Below, one piece after another: positions 22,951-36,099 of a DNA stretch of 64,000 bases. Made by a program: the position numbers and the translations under genes. The stretch lies in contig CM055191.1 in assembly GCA_029224185.1 (NCBI GenBank), forward strand, positions 22,824,990 through 22,888,989, read 5' to 3'. Under the pieces are notes generated by a model, which had not been told where the DNA came from, searched no databases, and saw nothing but the letters and a program-made list of their open reading frames with translations. Positions within the stretch are counted from its first letter, which is position 1; every line of letters starts with the position of its first letter. Source of the DNA: Karalla daura (taxonomy: Eukaryota > Chordata > Actinopteri > Chaetodontiformes > Leiognathidae).

Positions 22951-25900
22951 GTGTGAGAAAGTGTGTGAGAAATGGAAAAAAAACGGAGGCAATTTTAGTT
23001 TTAGTTGATGATTATGGAGTCTCGACACTGGCAAGTGTATGAAAGGTTAACAGGCGAAACAGATTGAACATTGAGTGAATAATGTCCGGGGTAAATAAAC
23101 CACATTTGAGAAACGCGAAGAGGTCTTTTTAGCGCCAACCCATTGATTAAAAAAAATGAGAGGCCGTCAGTCACGGAGGTGAGAGACACGACGTGGTGGT
23201 GGCTGAGGGATGGTGGAGCGTCCTATTCAGCTGAATGAAAACCCACTTTATAGATTGAAAGCAGCCAGGGAGCTGTTAATCAACCATAGCGGAGAGATGC
23301 GGTTTTACTTGCGAGACAGCGAAATCAAGGTCGCAGACATCATGAGGATCCATCTCACCAGGCTGTGTCACCGCTCTGGCTATACACAGTCCTTCAAATG
23401 CACAAGAGAAACGGTTAAAGAGCCTAATGCCCAAGATAATGTTTTTTTTGGGGGGGGTTCTTTTGTAACAGTGCGACACGATCGAGGGCTGTTACATGAT
23501 TCGTTTACAATACCGCGCTCCGTTGTGGTGGCCTCTATACAGCCAGCGTACACTCCCAGGTTGCTGTTTTGGTGCGATTAGCATTTAGATTTAATTACCT
23601 TTGTTGCCCCGTGCATAATTGATGCAAAGTATGCATGAATAATGTAGAAAACATGAAGTGATACGCACTCGGGAGAGGGGCTGGAGTGGGTGCTATCTGT
23701 ATTTATTCTGTTTTCATGCCATGGATATTCAAATAACCCTCAGCCCCCATCCCCACATTTACTCCAAAATGTATTGCAATTTCCATTTCCTATTCCAATA
23801 ATTCAACAAATTACACTAACATATAGTGTGCTGGGGTTTAGGGAAGTGTTTGTATAAGCTCTTACTTCTGAAAAGCTCACATTTCAACACCGAAATGTGA
23901 GCATCTTCTATCTTCTATCAAGTGTGCCAACGGTTGTTTTGTTGATACATAAAGATGGATAGATAGACAGACACACAGATACACACACACGCACACAAAC
24001 AGATAGACTGATGGATTGATGGATGAGAGGGGAGGATACAAGGGGTGGGGACAGAGGTTTCGCAATGTGCAGGATATGGGGAGGGGCCCACATAGAAAAT
24101 TCTTGTGCACGAGGTTCACAGTGGCTCACCATTTGTCCGACAACGTGTCAAAGCATGGCAGCAGCCTGAGGCACAGGGGAGCCGTGATCACAGCGCAGCC
24201 TGGTTAGGTGCATAATTGTGCACTTATGATGTGCAGCATGTGCCTCCATCCTTGACACTGAATCCTCAAGCAGCAGATACCTGCGTCCCACTGCTAAGAC
24301 AGCTGCAAGTGATTGGATTGATCGGCTAAATGCTGCGTCGCACACAGTCTGGGGCGGCCGTCGTACGCGCAGATTCAGAATACCCTAAATATAATCCTTA
24401 AAGGTTGTTTTGTGGAGAAACATGGGCATAAAATGAATTGATACTTGCAGGCCGCATCTTCCGACGGACCATGAAAGTAGAATCATCGTGGAGAGGATGA
24501 AAGACAAAAGAGTCCATTTATGAGGAAAAGAACAAGCCTCATCGAGCTGCTTTTTGGTCAAAGTCTCCACAGTTTGTCATAGTCACTACTTCAAAGCAGA
24601 GGCTTCACAGTACCATTTAGCACCATCATCATCAAAGCAAAGCGGGGATATTTTAGATGACAAAGTTTCCATCCTCTCATCCTTCACTCTCTCTCCGTCT
24701 CTCTCTTTATTTGTGAGGTTCTTGAGCCTGAAGTGTTCTCCCTCTACCTGAACTACCATCTGTTTTTTTCCATGAAGAGATGAGAGGCTGGTCAAAGGCT
24801 CCTTCACAGCACAGTCCGCTGACACTGACTTTCTCGTTCCATATTTATATATCATTTTAAATTTGTTATAATGTTGCTCATGCATCGTTTTTCCATCCAT
24901 TCATTCATCCATCCATCCAATATCATACCTACTCTATATATACACCCTCATATAGAGTGTTGTCGGATCTTTCTTTTTTTTCAGATTTTTGCCATTTTGT
25001 TGATATTGTTAATATGCACTCCAGAAGATGAGGCGATCTGGATTCACATTTCAGACCGTACCCCATTCATTGTTAGCATTTAGCACCACTTTAACCTCAC
25101 AGCTCTGCTCCCAGAGCCGTAATTCATCAGTCCATGCATGCTCAAAAACACAAACAAGGACATATATCAATAATGTGGTCCTCAATAAAACCTTCAAACA
25201 TGATTTGTGGCTGGATAAAGTAAGTGTTGTTTTGAATGATAACATTGCAACGTCCCGACAATGCACTGAAATGATGATTAATAGGAATCTGGGGTTCGTG
25301 CGATGTCGGTTCTTTTCTTCCTCGAGTCAGAGCCAAAAACCACCATCTCTCCCCAGTGCTGTAATAATGCTCCGCTGAATGTGTGGATAAAATGTCCTTT
25401 CATAAACGAAATCAGAAAACACATTCACTATCATTAATCCACGGTTTGCAGACATGTGCTTATTTACTACATTTATTATCCTATGATCATAGTAGAAAAC
25501 ATGAACAGCGTGTCCTGGTGCAGATTAGCTGCACACAAACACGATGCCCGTGAGGCATGCTGGGATGCCCAGACACTGATACGAGGATTTATCAAGTCAA
25601 AATGTCGCATTTCTTTAAGATGAGTTGATATCACGCTGCTATTCACAGCAGCTGCAAAGAGCCCTTAAAGCGCCAGCTAGCTTCACAGCAGCCACACGCA
25701 TTTACAAGTCTGTGTTCATTTTAGTGGAGACTCATTCTAAAATCAGAGTCGGGGCGTCTATTCAATATTAAAGGACTCTGATCACGATCAAAAGTATGGT
25801 CCTTTGCTACTCATGTAGCATGCATTTAAAGAAAACAACTGTGACGATGGTCGTCTGGCTCCTCAGACGCCCCCCCCGGTTTAAAGATCTGAATGAACAG

Positions 25901-27559
25901 AGGACGGACACACTAATTGAGATATCCTTGTTTGACAGCGGCCAAATAGTCTGTACGGCATAATTCAGTCTGAACTGCAGACTGTTTTGTTGTGCCACGG
26001 TGAGGTATCAAGTGACTGCTCGTTGCCTGAGGTTTTTGATCTTGAGCACTGGGCACGTTAATCAATTAGCATGTGTGGTTTGACAGATGGTCGATGAGGC
26101 TCTCCCCTGATATCGTGCAGAATCCAATACAGGAAACAAGCAGCAAACAGGATGTTATATAAAGCTGATTTTCATTCCACTGCGACAGCCCAGACGGATC
26201 GTGTGACCTTTGCTGTATATTTTGAACGAATACCGCACGACACTGATATTAAAAGATAATAAACTTGTAGTAATTCAACTGTTAATGCGCTCCGAGGAGC
26301 ATAAAGTAAACAGGGTTGCCTCAGCTGCTGAGGTACGACTGACTCTGGCACCTCAAGATTGTCGAAGGACTGTAAGGAAGATGTTAATATTTCCAATCGA
26401 AAATATAAATGCAGGCAAATGGACTGAACATGCAAAGCACTGTCACAAGTCACACTGACACCCATTCTCCATTCATGGAGGTGCTTTCATCAGTGGCTTA
26501 AAACACTCACATGTATTTTGGGGTTCGGTATCTTCAATATCAGTCATCAAACCACCGACCTACCGATCCATAGGAAACCACACTCGCAGTGCACCAGCAT
26601 TTTTTTAATTCTATTCAAAGAGCTCAGGAAAACTGCTGTAAAAAAATGAATCACGGAAAAAGCACATTCCAATTATGTCGATACCGTCCACATTCCCTGC
26701 AACTGAGGTGTTCAAAGTGCAGTAAGACGTCTTCACTGCTCTGACACAACTGGCTGGGCTCTCCCACTTAGCCACGCAGTGAAGGTTAATTACAGGTGGC
26801 TCGGTGTGTCTCTTCGCGATGGGGTTTGAGGCGACGGCGTTCAGAGATGAGGTGGTTATGTGGTTAAGCTCACAATGGAGAATTAACTTCACTGCTTGCA
26901 TGTGAATCGCTCTGCAGTGCCGCTTCCCCGGCCTTTGCCGTCTCCCATGTCACAGACCACATGACTCCGGAGAATTTCCAGGCCTGGGTTAAGGAGTGTA
27001 TATTAGTCCTGTGCAACGGCAACACAAGTATGAGTATGAGCAACCCAAATAGTGTCATTTGACATCACTGGAGGGCCCATTAGCCAGGTCACGAGTTGAA
27101 CCGTGAAACAGGGGAATCGCTTGTCTGCAGGCAAGAGCCGGGGCAGCTCTTTAAGGTCTTGTCACATCTCATCAGCTGAGGTCCGAGATTGAACAGTGAG
27201 GTGTTTGTGTCCCATCCATTCATGTGGGACCCGCCGTCTCTTGTCTTTTATACCCAAGGGGGAACGTCCAAATGAACCTCTCCGCCTACTCGTTTGTTCA
27301 GCTGGGACTAAATTTATGTCTCTCACGTCTAACAGGAAGTAATTTGTATTCCGTCTTTTGATGATTGTGAGAATCTCACATTATTTAGGTCCTTTCCTAG
27401 AATTCCTCATTCTAATAACTGTCCAAGCTTAGCTTGACTCACTTACTTGTATCTTTTAAAAACTAAAATTTTCTTGAAATCAGCACAGTTATTTAGAATT
27501 GAGCTTCCCCCTCTCTGATCCTACAACCTATACGAACAGACAGAATAAAGGAAAAGCAA
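22951..27559. other. Intergenic, nothing recognised
   Basis: AT-rich sequence with short catcc-type runs near 24893-24920 and an ATAG/ACAC patch near 23950-24010. No exon with a protein match was found. Confidence 0.55.
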
Positions 27560-27564
27560 GACTC

Positions 27565-28110
27565 CACCTTTCCCAGACAAGAAGTCCATCCATCTTCAAC
27601 CCCCTGACCAAAGTCTGGTCAGGGCGGTAGCACCTCGAGCAGAGAGCCCCAGACTTCCCTCTCCTGTGCATCACTGGCTAATTCCATCTGGGGGATCCCC
27701 AGGTGTTCGCGGTCCAGTGAGGAGATATATTCTCTCCTTCTGGTCCTGGGTTTGCACCCTGGTCTCCTCCCTGGCTGTGCCAGGACCTCCTCCCTAGGAA
27801 GGTGCCTTGGTGGCATGCAGAAAAGGTGCCCAAACCAACTCAATTGCGTTCTCTCCAGTTCCAGGAGCCGTGGCTTCACTCCCGGTCTCTCCTGGGGGTC
27901 TGAGCTTCTCACCCTGAGGGAGACCCCAGCACCACTAAGGAGGAAACCCATCTCTGCTTGTGTCTTTCTGTGATGACCCCTTGCTCATCACCATAGCGAG
28001 AGACTGCCAAACTGGCCCCCGTTGCACTGATTTTCCGCTCAATCTCACACTCTATTGTTCCCTCGCTCACAAACAAGACCCCACAATCCAGTGATGTTCG
28101 GAGATCTAAA
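27565..28110 (-). mobile_element. LINE 3' end remnant (post-RT region)
   Basis: Minus-strand translation shows the C-terminal region of a common fish non-LTR element: LERTQLSWFGHLFCMPPRHL, then RRPGCKPRTRRREYISSL, then EREVWGSLLEVLPP. These match the RSQLRWFGHLVRMPPGRLP, RPRTRWRDYIS and EREVWASLLRLLPP pattern. Upstream, around 27950-28090, lie frameshifted pieces of the preceding block (GDEQGVITERHKQR, like GHELWVMTERTRSR). The copy is 5'-truncated and frameshifted, so it is inactive. It lies only about 0.3 kb upstream of mc5r. Confidence 0.8.
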
Positions 28111-28411
28111 GCCAGTCCTGTGATCCATCCTGTATCAGTTATTATCGCAGCAGAAGGTTTATCAACGCCTATTTTGAGGTGGTTTCCGAAACAAAAATGC
28201 ATTTTTATTACATTTTTACTGAGATTATTTTTTCAGAATATTTGCTCAGCGAATGTACATAATCACTCATTCGCTCACTGTTGCGATGATTTTGCAGATC
28301 TTTCTACTGTGTGTATTCATGATGCCAGTTTCGGAATTTGAACATCGGGAGGAATCTGCTTCTCATTTTTAAGCCTGCCTGGAAAATGACACCCGCCGTC
28401 CAGCAGCAGTG

Positions 28412-31400
28412 ATGTGGACCCCAGCCACAGCAGGGATGAATGCATCTGACGAGTCCTCCTACCGTGAGGAGGCCACGCCGGGGAATTCCACCTGGGCTTA
28501 TTCCTATTACCACCAAAACTACACCCTGTCCACTCCACTGCTGCCAGACAAGACCGGCACGTCCAAACCTGCAGCATGCGAGCAGGTCCACATTGCAATA
28601 GAGGTATGAGCAGTGTGTGTGGTACCTAACATTTGCAATATTTGTGTCTTAGTGTAAATTTGAGGCGCTTCCATTTTACAGTGTCATCCCGTATCTTACC
28701 CTCCTCAGGTGTTTCTGATCCTGGGGATCATCTCCCTGTTGGAGAACATCTTGGTAATCACAGCTATTGTAAAGAACAAGAACCTCCACTCACCCATGTA
28801 CTTCTTTGTCTGCAGGTGAGTAGGTGATACAATGTTAGATACTGTATATTGGAAAACGGGACAGGCCTTCTTCCCTGAGCTGCTCCACAGGGTCAGCATT
28901 TAACTTCAAATTTAAGTCAAACTTAAACTTAAAGCCCCAATACCCACAGTGATTTAGCCTATTTAGTTTGAGACTTCTGGGTAGAAATGAACAGTGGACT
29001 ACGGTGAATTTCTTGTTGCAAATTCAAGTGGGATTACAGACAATTGAAGAACAAGAATAATATAAATAAAAAGAAACTCAAACTAAAAACCTCATCACAG
29101 GATTGGACTTTGAGATTAGGCAAAAATGATTTCTGTTTTCATGGTAAATATGGCATAGCAGAACAGCCACCCAGACCTTAGAACCTGGGGTTTTTTTTTG
29201 CTATTTTACCTTCTATATTATCTCTAAATTAGATGCAAATTGTGTGTGTAAACTCACCTTTTTCCAACTCTTACTACTTTCCAACGAACCATGCAGCAAA
29301 TTGATTCAGTTTGCAATAGATTCAGGCAAACTCTAATCTGGGCTAGTCATAGGTCATCGGCTGTGTCACGATCTGAGCTTGTCACATTTTATTCAAATAG
29401 ATCTGGCTGAGGTTTGTTTTTCATTAGGTTTGCTTACAAAATGTCACAGGAAATCTGTTACAATGGGAGCAAATGACCCTGTTAGTTCCTATCATTGCTG
29501 AGTAAATAAAGTGCACCGGCGATCTGACATTTATTTGACCCTAAACAATCTTCTGTATCTTCATATGTGTGATTAATTGCATTAAGTTAATTGCCTAAAT
29601 GCATTGATTTGCCGACTCTCTGTGCGTGTGATTGCGGTTCCTCTTTGCCATCGTGGACTCGTGACGCATGATATGAATTGGATTGTGTGCTCAAGTCTAA
29701 ATGTCACAAATGACTCCACTTGACAGAATGAAAAAGGACAACCGCAAATAGGTTTTGACATTAACACTCTTGTGACTTCATTTGTACCTGACCTGTATGA
29801 CTTGAGAGATTTAATCCCGCCTGACGCCAGCAGTTTGTTTGGAGACAGAGCAGGCATTCAGGTAAACGCTTTGAAGGCTCGAAACATTTTCGGAGGGTCG
29901 CCGTCTTCAGAGAGAGGGTAACTCCGGGATGAGAGCATTACCGAAGATGCATTTTAGTGAGTTTGAATTTAATAAATGCCCTCGTTCTTTGCCGCGTTCA
30001 GTCATCATTTCCTGGACATCATTTGCTTCAGTTCGGACACAGTCTGTACGGAATTTTTTTTCATTACCTTAGACTTCTTCGCTGCTTCCAAATGATAGAT
30101 CTGTAACACAGCTGACGCGATGGACCAGTGGATAGTTCATGCTTGTATGTGCCTGTATGAGCACTGCGTCCTGGGGGGAGCATTTTAACAGAATCACAGA
30201 CCCAAGTAGTGGTACAAAGAAGCAAAAAAATTTTGATCTGGACATCTTGTCACATCACAAAATACAGATTTTTGCCAATGTACATATAGTAATTACCTAC
30301 AGTTGGACTGAATTTACTCACTTTTATTATTGAGTCAACATTAGCGACAGTTTGACATCCATGCAGACGGTCATCATGGAGACGAATGTCACTGCTATAA
30401 TGTTTACATCTAAGTGCCAATCTGCACCCGAGAGAGGGTGTGCATTAAAGCGCAATCATGTGCAGATTTGTCAACGTTCGTGTCTTCACCGAAAGCTGAA
30501 CCCGACCTCGTTTGGTTGTTGCAGCCTGGCGGTGGCAGACATGCTGGTGAGCGTGTCCAACGCCTGGGAGACCATCATCATTTACCTCCTCAACAACAGG
30601 CAGCTGGTGGTGGAGGACCACTTCATCAGGCAGATGGACAATGTCTTTGACTCCATGATCTGCATCTCTGTGGTGGCGTCCATGTGCAGCCTGCTCGCCA
30701 TCGCTGTGGACAGGTGAGGATGGAGGGGCGCACGTCTGTGCTGAAGCTCAGCACACGAACCCCATTGTGTTTCTTTATTCCTCCGAGAAATGCTCCTCCA
30801 AAGCCTTTAAACCAAATCGACTTTCTAATCGAAGGCACTCACATTAGTTAGTGGGGGATAACAGCCTAACTGTTTGGGTTGAAACGAAGCACAAGGCTAC
30901 TCTTAATTCAGCCAATGAAGATGTTGCATACTAACAATACCTTTCTTACCGTTGCAACCATGTGCCATGCATGCAACAGGTTGGTATTTTGGAGAACCGA
31001 AATGCGGTACAACCCAGCCGGTTTCCTGGAACAGACTTTATTAACAGATGTGCTGTGGTCCAGTAGAAGGCAATCTTGACCCAGGTGGGCATGGAAGACA
31101 ATGGGCTGGGGCTTGGGAGCTGGGAACAGTTCAGAGGTGAAGGCGGTAGGAAAACTGATCACGGGGCTAAACCTTTCTGGTGGGTCTCCAGCAGGTGTTG
31201 TGCCAAGGTACTTATCCCCAAAATGAGGTGTTCCCCCTTAAAGAGGAACCTTGCTCATATTCTCCATATTCATATAGTATGATCTGAACTAGACACAGAA
31301 TAAATCACTTGATGGTGAGGCTTCACCTGTCCATCACATGAAATCATGCAGATGAGGCCGGCGAATTTTGAAAAGTGGAGCATTTCATCAGGGCATCATT

Positions 31401-32688
31401 TTTCAAGATATAACAAGACAAATACATGCTAGCCTTTGTATTTCAGTACTACAACACTGAAACGATGAATCGAACAATGCAAATGCAGAAAAATGGCAGG
31501 CCAGGCCAGGAAAGAGGCAGGTCAGCAATAGGGAATCAATCGGGAAACAGGTGCTGGAGAGCCAAGCACAGGAGAGAAGGTGGAAATTTCCACTGCACTG
31601 AATGAATTCCCCTTAAAACAAAGACAAAACAAAAAAAGAAAGATTGCGTAGCTTGGCTCAAAATACCAGGAAGGAGACAACTATCAGTTGCTTTCAAATT
31701 TGGATACTGGATGGATACTGCAGCATAAGATTTTAGCCCTCCTGCGGATTATATTTTAATGATGTTTCAGCAACCTTACTTGGGTTTGAATGTTAAACCG
31801 TTCTGGGTTCAAAACAGACCTATCCTCTCCCGTTTCCCCTGGCTGTCCAAGCACATAGAGTTTTTAACCTAGGTTCATCACCTATACATACACACCAGCT
31901 ACAGACAGCAGAATGAACTGAGTTACATTAAACTGTTACGTTACCCCTGCTACTTCATTTGGTTATTCAGAGGAAATGTGATGCTAAATGATGGAAATGT
32001 GATGCTAAATGATGTTATGAATGGACGCTAGATGCATAACCTTAGAGTATGACTGCTCTAAGGTAAAGAATCAAAGGCTACTTGAGCATACAGAAATCAA
32101 GGTGTTCCCACCCACAGGTACGTCACCATCTTCTATGCGCTGAGGTATCACAACATCATGACGGTGAAGCGAGCTGGCTGCATCATCGGGGGCATCTGGA
32201 CCTTCTGCACCGGCTGTGGCATCGTCTTCATCATCTACTCGGACACCACCCCCGTCATCATCTGCCTGGTGTCCATGTTCTTCGCCTTGCTGCTCATCAT
32301 GGCCTCCCTCTACAGCCACATGTTCATGCTGGCGCGCTCCCACGTGAAGCGCATCGCCGCCCTGCCCGGCTACAACTCCATCCACCAGCGCGCCAGCATG
32401 AAGGGGGCCATCACGCTCACCATCCTGCTGGGCATCTTCATCGTCTGCTGGGCCCCCTTCTTCCTGCACCTCATCCTGATGATCTCCTGCCCGAGGAACC
32501 TCTACTGCGTGTGCTTCATGTCCCACTTCAACATGTACCTCATCCTCATCATGTGCAACTCTGTGATCGACCCGCTCATCTACGCTTTCCGGAGTCAGGA
32601 GATGAGAAAGACCTTTAAAGAAATCATCTGCTGTTACAGCCTGAGAAACGTCTGTGCAAACATCTGCGCCCTAACGGGTAAGTGCTGA
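28412..32688 (+). CDS. mc5r: Melanocortin receptor 5 (four coding exons)
   Basis: This is a class A GPCR for alpha-MSH and ACTH that signals through Gs and cAMP. Coding exons are 28412-28603, 28709-28815, 30525-30713 and 32118-32688; they splice in frame to 352 residues with GT-AG introns of 105, 1709 and 1404 bp. Visible features are N-terminal glycosylation sites (N10, N25, N36), TM1 ENILVITAIVKN, TM2 SLAVADMLVS, DNVFDSMICISVVASMCS in TM3, DRY at 162-164, CWAPFF in TM6, and the melanocortin variant of NPxxY, DPLIY, at 314-318. A C-terminal CC pair could be palmitoylated. The TM2-TM7 sequence is close to MC5R, including the NMYLILIMCNS block. The ATG at 28412 (MWTP) gives the longest product; an in-frame ATG at 28436 (MNAS) is an alternative and resembles other MC5R starts. 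Most vertebrate melanocortin receptor genes are intronless, so the three introns stand out. mc2r lies tail to tail 3.4 kb downstream. Confidence 0.95.
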
Positions 32689-35600
32689 GGGAGAACGATG
32701 ATGGGGCAGACCGGGATGAAAGGACTGCAGCTGAGGGTGGAGGAACAACAACAAGGAGCCTTTTTTCTTTGAGACCTGGTCCGTCACAGTACATCTCTGC
32801 ATCGTGCAGTGTATAGTCAAGCACATTCGTGTCTCCTGTCTCGTGATGTATGCGCCATGTAAGCAGAAAGATGCACACGCAAACGTGTTTGTGGCTTTCA
32901 TTCCTGTCTCATCTTGCAACTGTTTGGCGTGCCTTTCCAAAAATCTGATTGACATGTTCTCTCCCTCTCCACTTCTACCGTCAACACAAAAGTGCTTCTG
33001 TGATTTCTGGTGACGACTGCACACATCGGCATATGTATTCGAGCTGTCAAGCACAGCAGCAAAGTCTTGCTGCTTGTTGCTTCGGAGCAGTGGTCTGCTC
33101 CTCCTTGGAAATGAGTGTGTCATGCATGGATGAGTGGCAGGAGGGGGAAAAGTGAGCCTAACAGATGTTGTCTCCATTACAGATAGTAATATCAAGCTGG
33201 CGGCTGTTGCTGAAAGATTTTCTCCCTTACTTAGGGAGCTGTACCACATATGCAACAAGCTGTCTGAAGCCCTCTGTGGCTTCACGGGGTTGAGGAGACG
33301 TCACTGGAGATAGTGCTGGTGTACGTTTGACGGTTAAACAAGGTTTTGAGGATTCCAGTGGAAGAGATTGAATCAGACTTCTGACTCCTCAGTGAGGTGA
33401 GCAGCTCCAGGCTACATTAGCCAGTATTAGCACAGCACAATCAAATCACTGGCCGCGCTGTCAGCGTTCAAGATGCCCGGGGGGCTTGGCAAGAGAGACA
33501 AACGCATGGAATAAAAAGAAAGTTGTCATTGGTCCCACTACACCATATTTTTAATCTTTATTCTGCTCTTTCCACTTTGAGTCTTTGATGTTGAGGGCTC
33601 CCTCTTTCACTCACCCTCATAAACGGCCTCATCTCCACCCTACTGTTGAGCAGAATGCTCCCAGGGGAGATATTTTGGATTCAACCAGAAATGAGTGCCC
33701 ATAATTGTCCACCAAGTTCAGAGAAACGCAGTGGGCAAAGTCACAGGAAAACAGCAGCGTGGTGTGAAAAGGTGCAGGCCCCTTGTTATTTTAATTAGTC
33801 CACCACACTGTCCACAATGATAGTGTCAGCAAAAAGGAACGCGGCAATACAATACAGGCGAGGCTGCCAACGAGACCCAACGCGGTGCGACTGTTGTGGC
33901 AGCATAATGCAGCATCACAGCGCTCACTCCCGGGGGAGTTATGTGCCCAGAAAAACAAATCTTAGCCGTTTGGGTCATTTTTCTTTGTAATAATCTGCCT
34001 CATGATTTCATTCCTCCCTGACCCAGCAACCTCTTGACACTGCACTCCTTTGTTTTCTTTAATCATTGCTCAAGAGGCCGTGCAGTCGTTGCCCAGACGG
34101 CTGCGGCGACGCGTGGACCATACGTGTTTGACCCGGCGTCCGTGTCAGTGATGTCACTTTTACGTCAGGGAAGCAAGTAATGAAACGGCATTAGTGCCAC
34201 TCCAGCTGGGCTCTTCAGTGCAAGTCATGTGAAAACATGTGACTCAAACACATCTGTCCGTGGTTCTCCCAACTGTGACCTCGGCCTGTCCCCCACACTG
34301 TCCGAGCAGATCGAATTGCTTTGCTTGGATTCGAGGTCAGCAAAAAATTGTTATTGCGCTGACTAAGACGACGTCGGGATACGACGCCGCCTCTTAAAAA
34401 TGTGCCAAACAGAGACTCATTCTCGATGGATGTGAAACAGTCCCCGGATGGTTGGGGATGACGCGCGTGTACCTGCGGGGACCACAGGAGCCGCGAGTCC
34501 ACACGTGTTTGCGGAGCCAGAGACACATGGCCCTGTTTGTCGTCTGCCTGGATGGAGCCACGCGTCGGCAGATGCTGTTGTGCGGAGGCATCGTGCTCCG
34601 CCTGCCCTCTGCCGCTGCCGCTGCATTAGCCCTGCAGATAATGAGCAGCTTCCTTGGATGTGCGCGCCAGAGCTCGGCAGCCGTGATCTGCCGGCGGAGT
34701 CGCTCCCCCCGTCTCAGTCTCCGTATCGATCACAGCTCTGTCCTGTCTTCCCCCCCCCCCCCCCCCCCCCCCCCCCATGGTCGTTCCACTGCTGCGCGTA
34801 GAGGAGCCGCGAGGTGACACTTGAAATGTGTAAATGAATGTACAAATTGCTTCGCAGTGTGTTTTCGTGGCGCCTACCTCCCAGCCGAGAAGCTCGACGG
34901 AACTTTCCGACGCGACGCAATCATCAGCCGGAATAGCTTTTCGTTGGAAACGTTGACGCGTCCGTTCTTGGAGGTGGATTATGCCCGGTCTGTTACGTAG
35001 TCATTTGTATTATCTGTCCCTTCAGTGTATGACATGTTTATGCCGATGCAGAACCATACCTCGGGAAGAGATGCTTTTTGAACAAAAGAGTTATTGTTCA
35101 GTATTGAAGGTATGTTCCTCGGGTAATTTGTTGTAATAGCCTTGCAGTAGCTTCTATTATTGTGCACCACAAAAGCTTTGCCGTCATGAGATCAAAAGAA
35201 GAACACGTGGTTATGCATATGTGCATATGTGATACAGTGGCCCTGTATTTGTCAACGGACGGCCACCCTCAACATGAGCCTATCTATGATTCATCGTTAC
35301 TGTCAGCTGTGATGCCTTCAGCTCTTGTGCCCACAGATGCAGCAGAACTGAATGTGATGTGACACCGAGTTAAAGCCCAAGTGCTAACTGCATGCTTAGT
35401 CCCATGATCATGTTGAGTGAGACGGTATTGACAGTTGCCAGCACATCTGTTAAGTTAGTCGACGGTACATGATAGCATGCAAAACTATACGTGAGCTTTT
35501 GCCGAAAAAGGCTCATGTCATTGTTCTTCATGTTGAAAATGGTTAAATGATAAAAAAAAACAATTATTTTTATTTATGTGTTGAAATAAAAGCAAAGAGC

Positions 35601-36099
35601 AAAACGTGGAGCAGTTCTCATATTTATGTTTTTCACTTTTCAAGACACAATGTGTACGCATCTCATGGATATAGTTTTAATGTGTCCTTTTAAATGGGAT
35701 TTCAGGAGACTGAACCACCGGGGAAAATACGATTGGAGTCTAGACCCAAGGGTGATGGAGGAGATGAAGGGATAAATGGATGGATAGCAAGTAATATTGG
35801 AAACAGATGAAGTTTGTTATTAATGAAATCATCATTTCATTGCAAAAGCCGTGGTATGGAAACATACACGTGAAGAGTCACCCTGCTCTTTATGGTTTGG
35901 TGATAAGAATTCAATGCTGCAGAATTACAAACCTCCATCTGTTCAGGGAAAAGTGCATTATTCATGTGTTGCCGAGTGCACGGCGCAGACCCATGAATAT
36001 TAACCAGCATGCAGGTAAGGACGACTCAAGCATTTCTCCGCGTCTGAACGAGGGCTAGAGCAGAGGGCGCGGGCACCCCCTGGGTGGGCGGGCTGTGTT
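32689..36099. other. Tail-to-tail intergenic region between mc5r and mc2r
   Basis: It should contain both 3' UTRs. Candidate poly(A) signals are AATAAA at 33510-33515 or 35585-35590 for mc5r (plus strand) and TTTATT at 35569-35574, which reads AATAAA for mc2r (minus strand). Which are used is unknown. A GC-rich patch lies at about 34.4-34.95 kb, with 27 consecutive C at 34750-34776. No coding sequence is supported. Confidence 0.5.
34750..34776 (+). repeat. Poly(C) tract, 27 bases
   Basis: An uninterrupted C homopolymer, the longest in the window, within a CpG-rich patch between mc5r and mc2r. Confidence 0.95.

Noticed and set aside
2000..28000. Possible RNMT gene between fam210a and mc5r, expected from human synteny
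   Set aside because: No exon resembling an mRNA cap guanine-N7 methyltransferase was recognised on either strand.
32082..32618. Second open frame (178 codons) overlapping mc5r exon 4 in another frame
   Set aside because: It is a His/Leu-rich out-of-frame reading of the receptor; the true frame gives canonical MC5R TM4-TM7.
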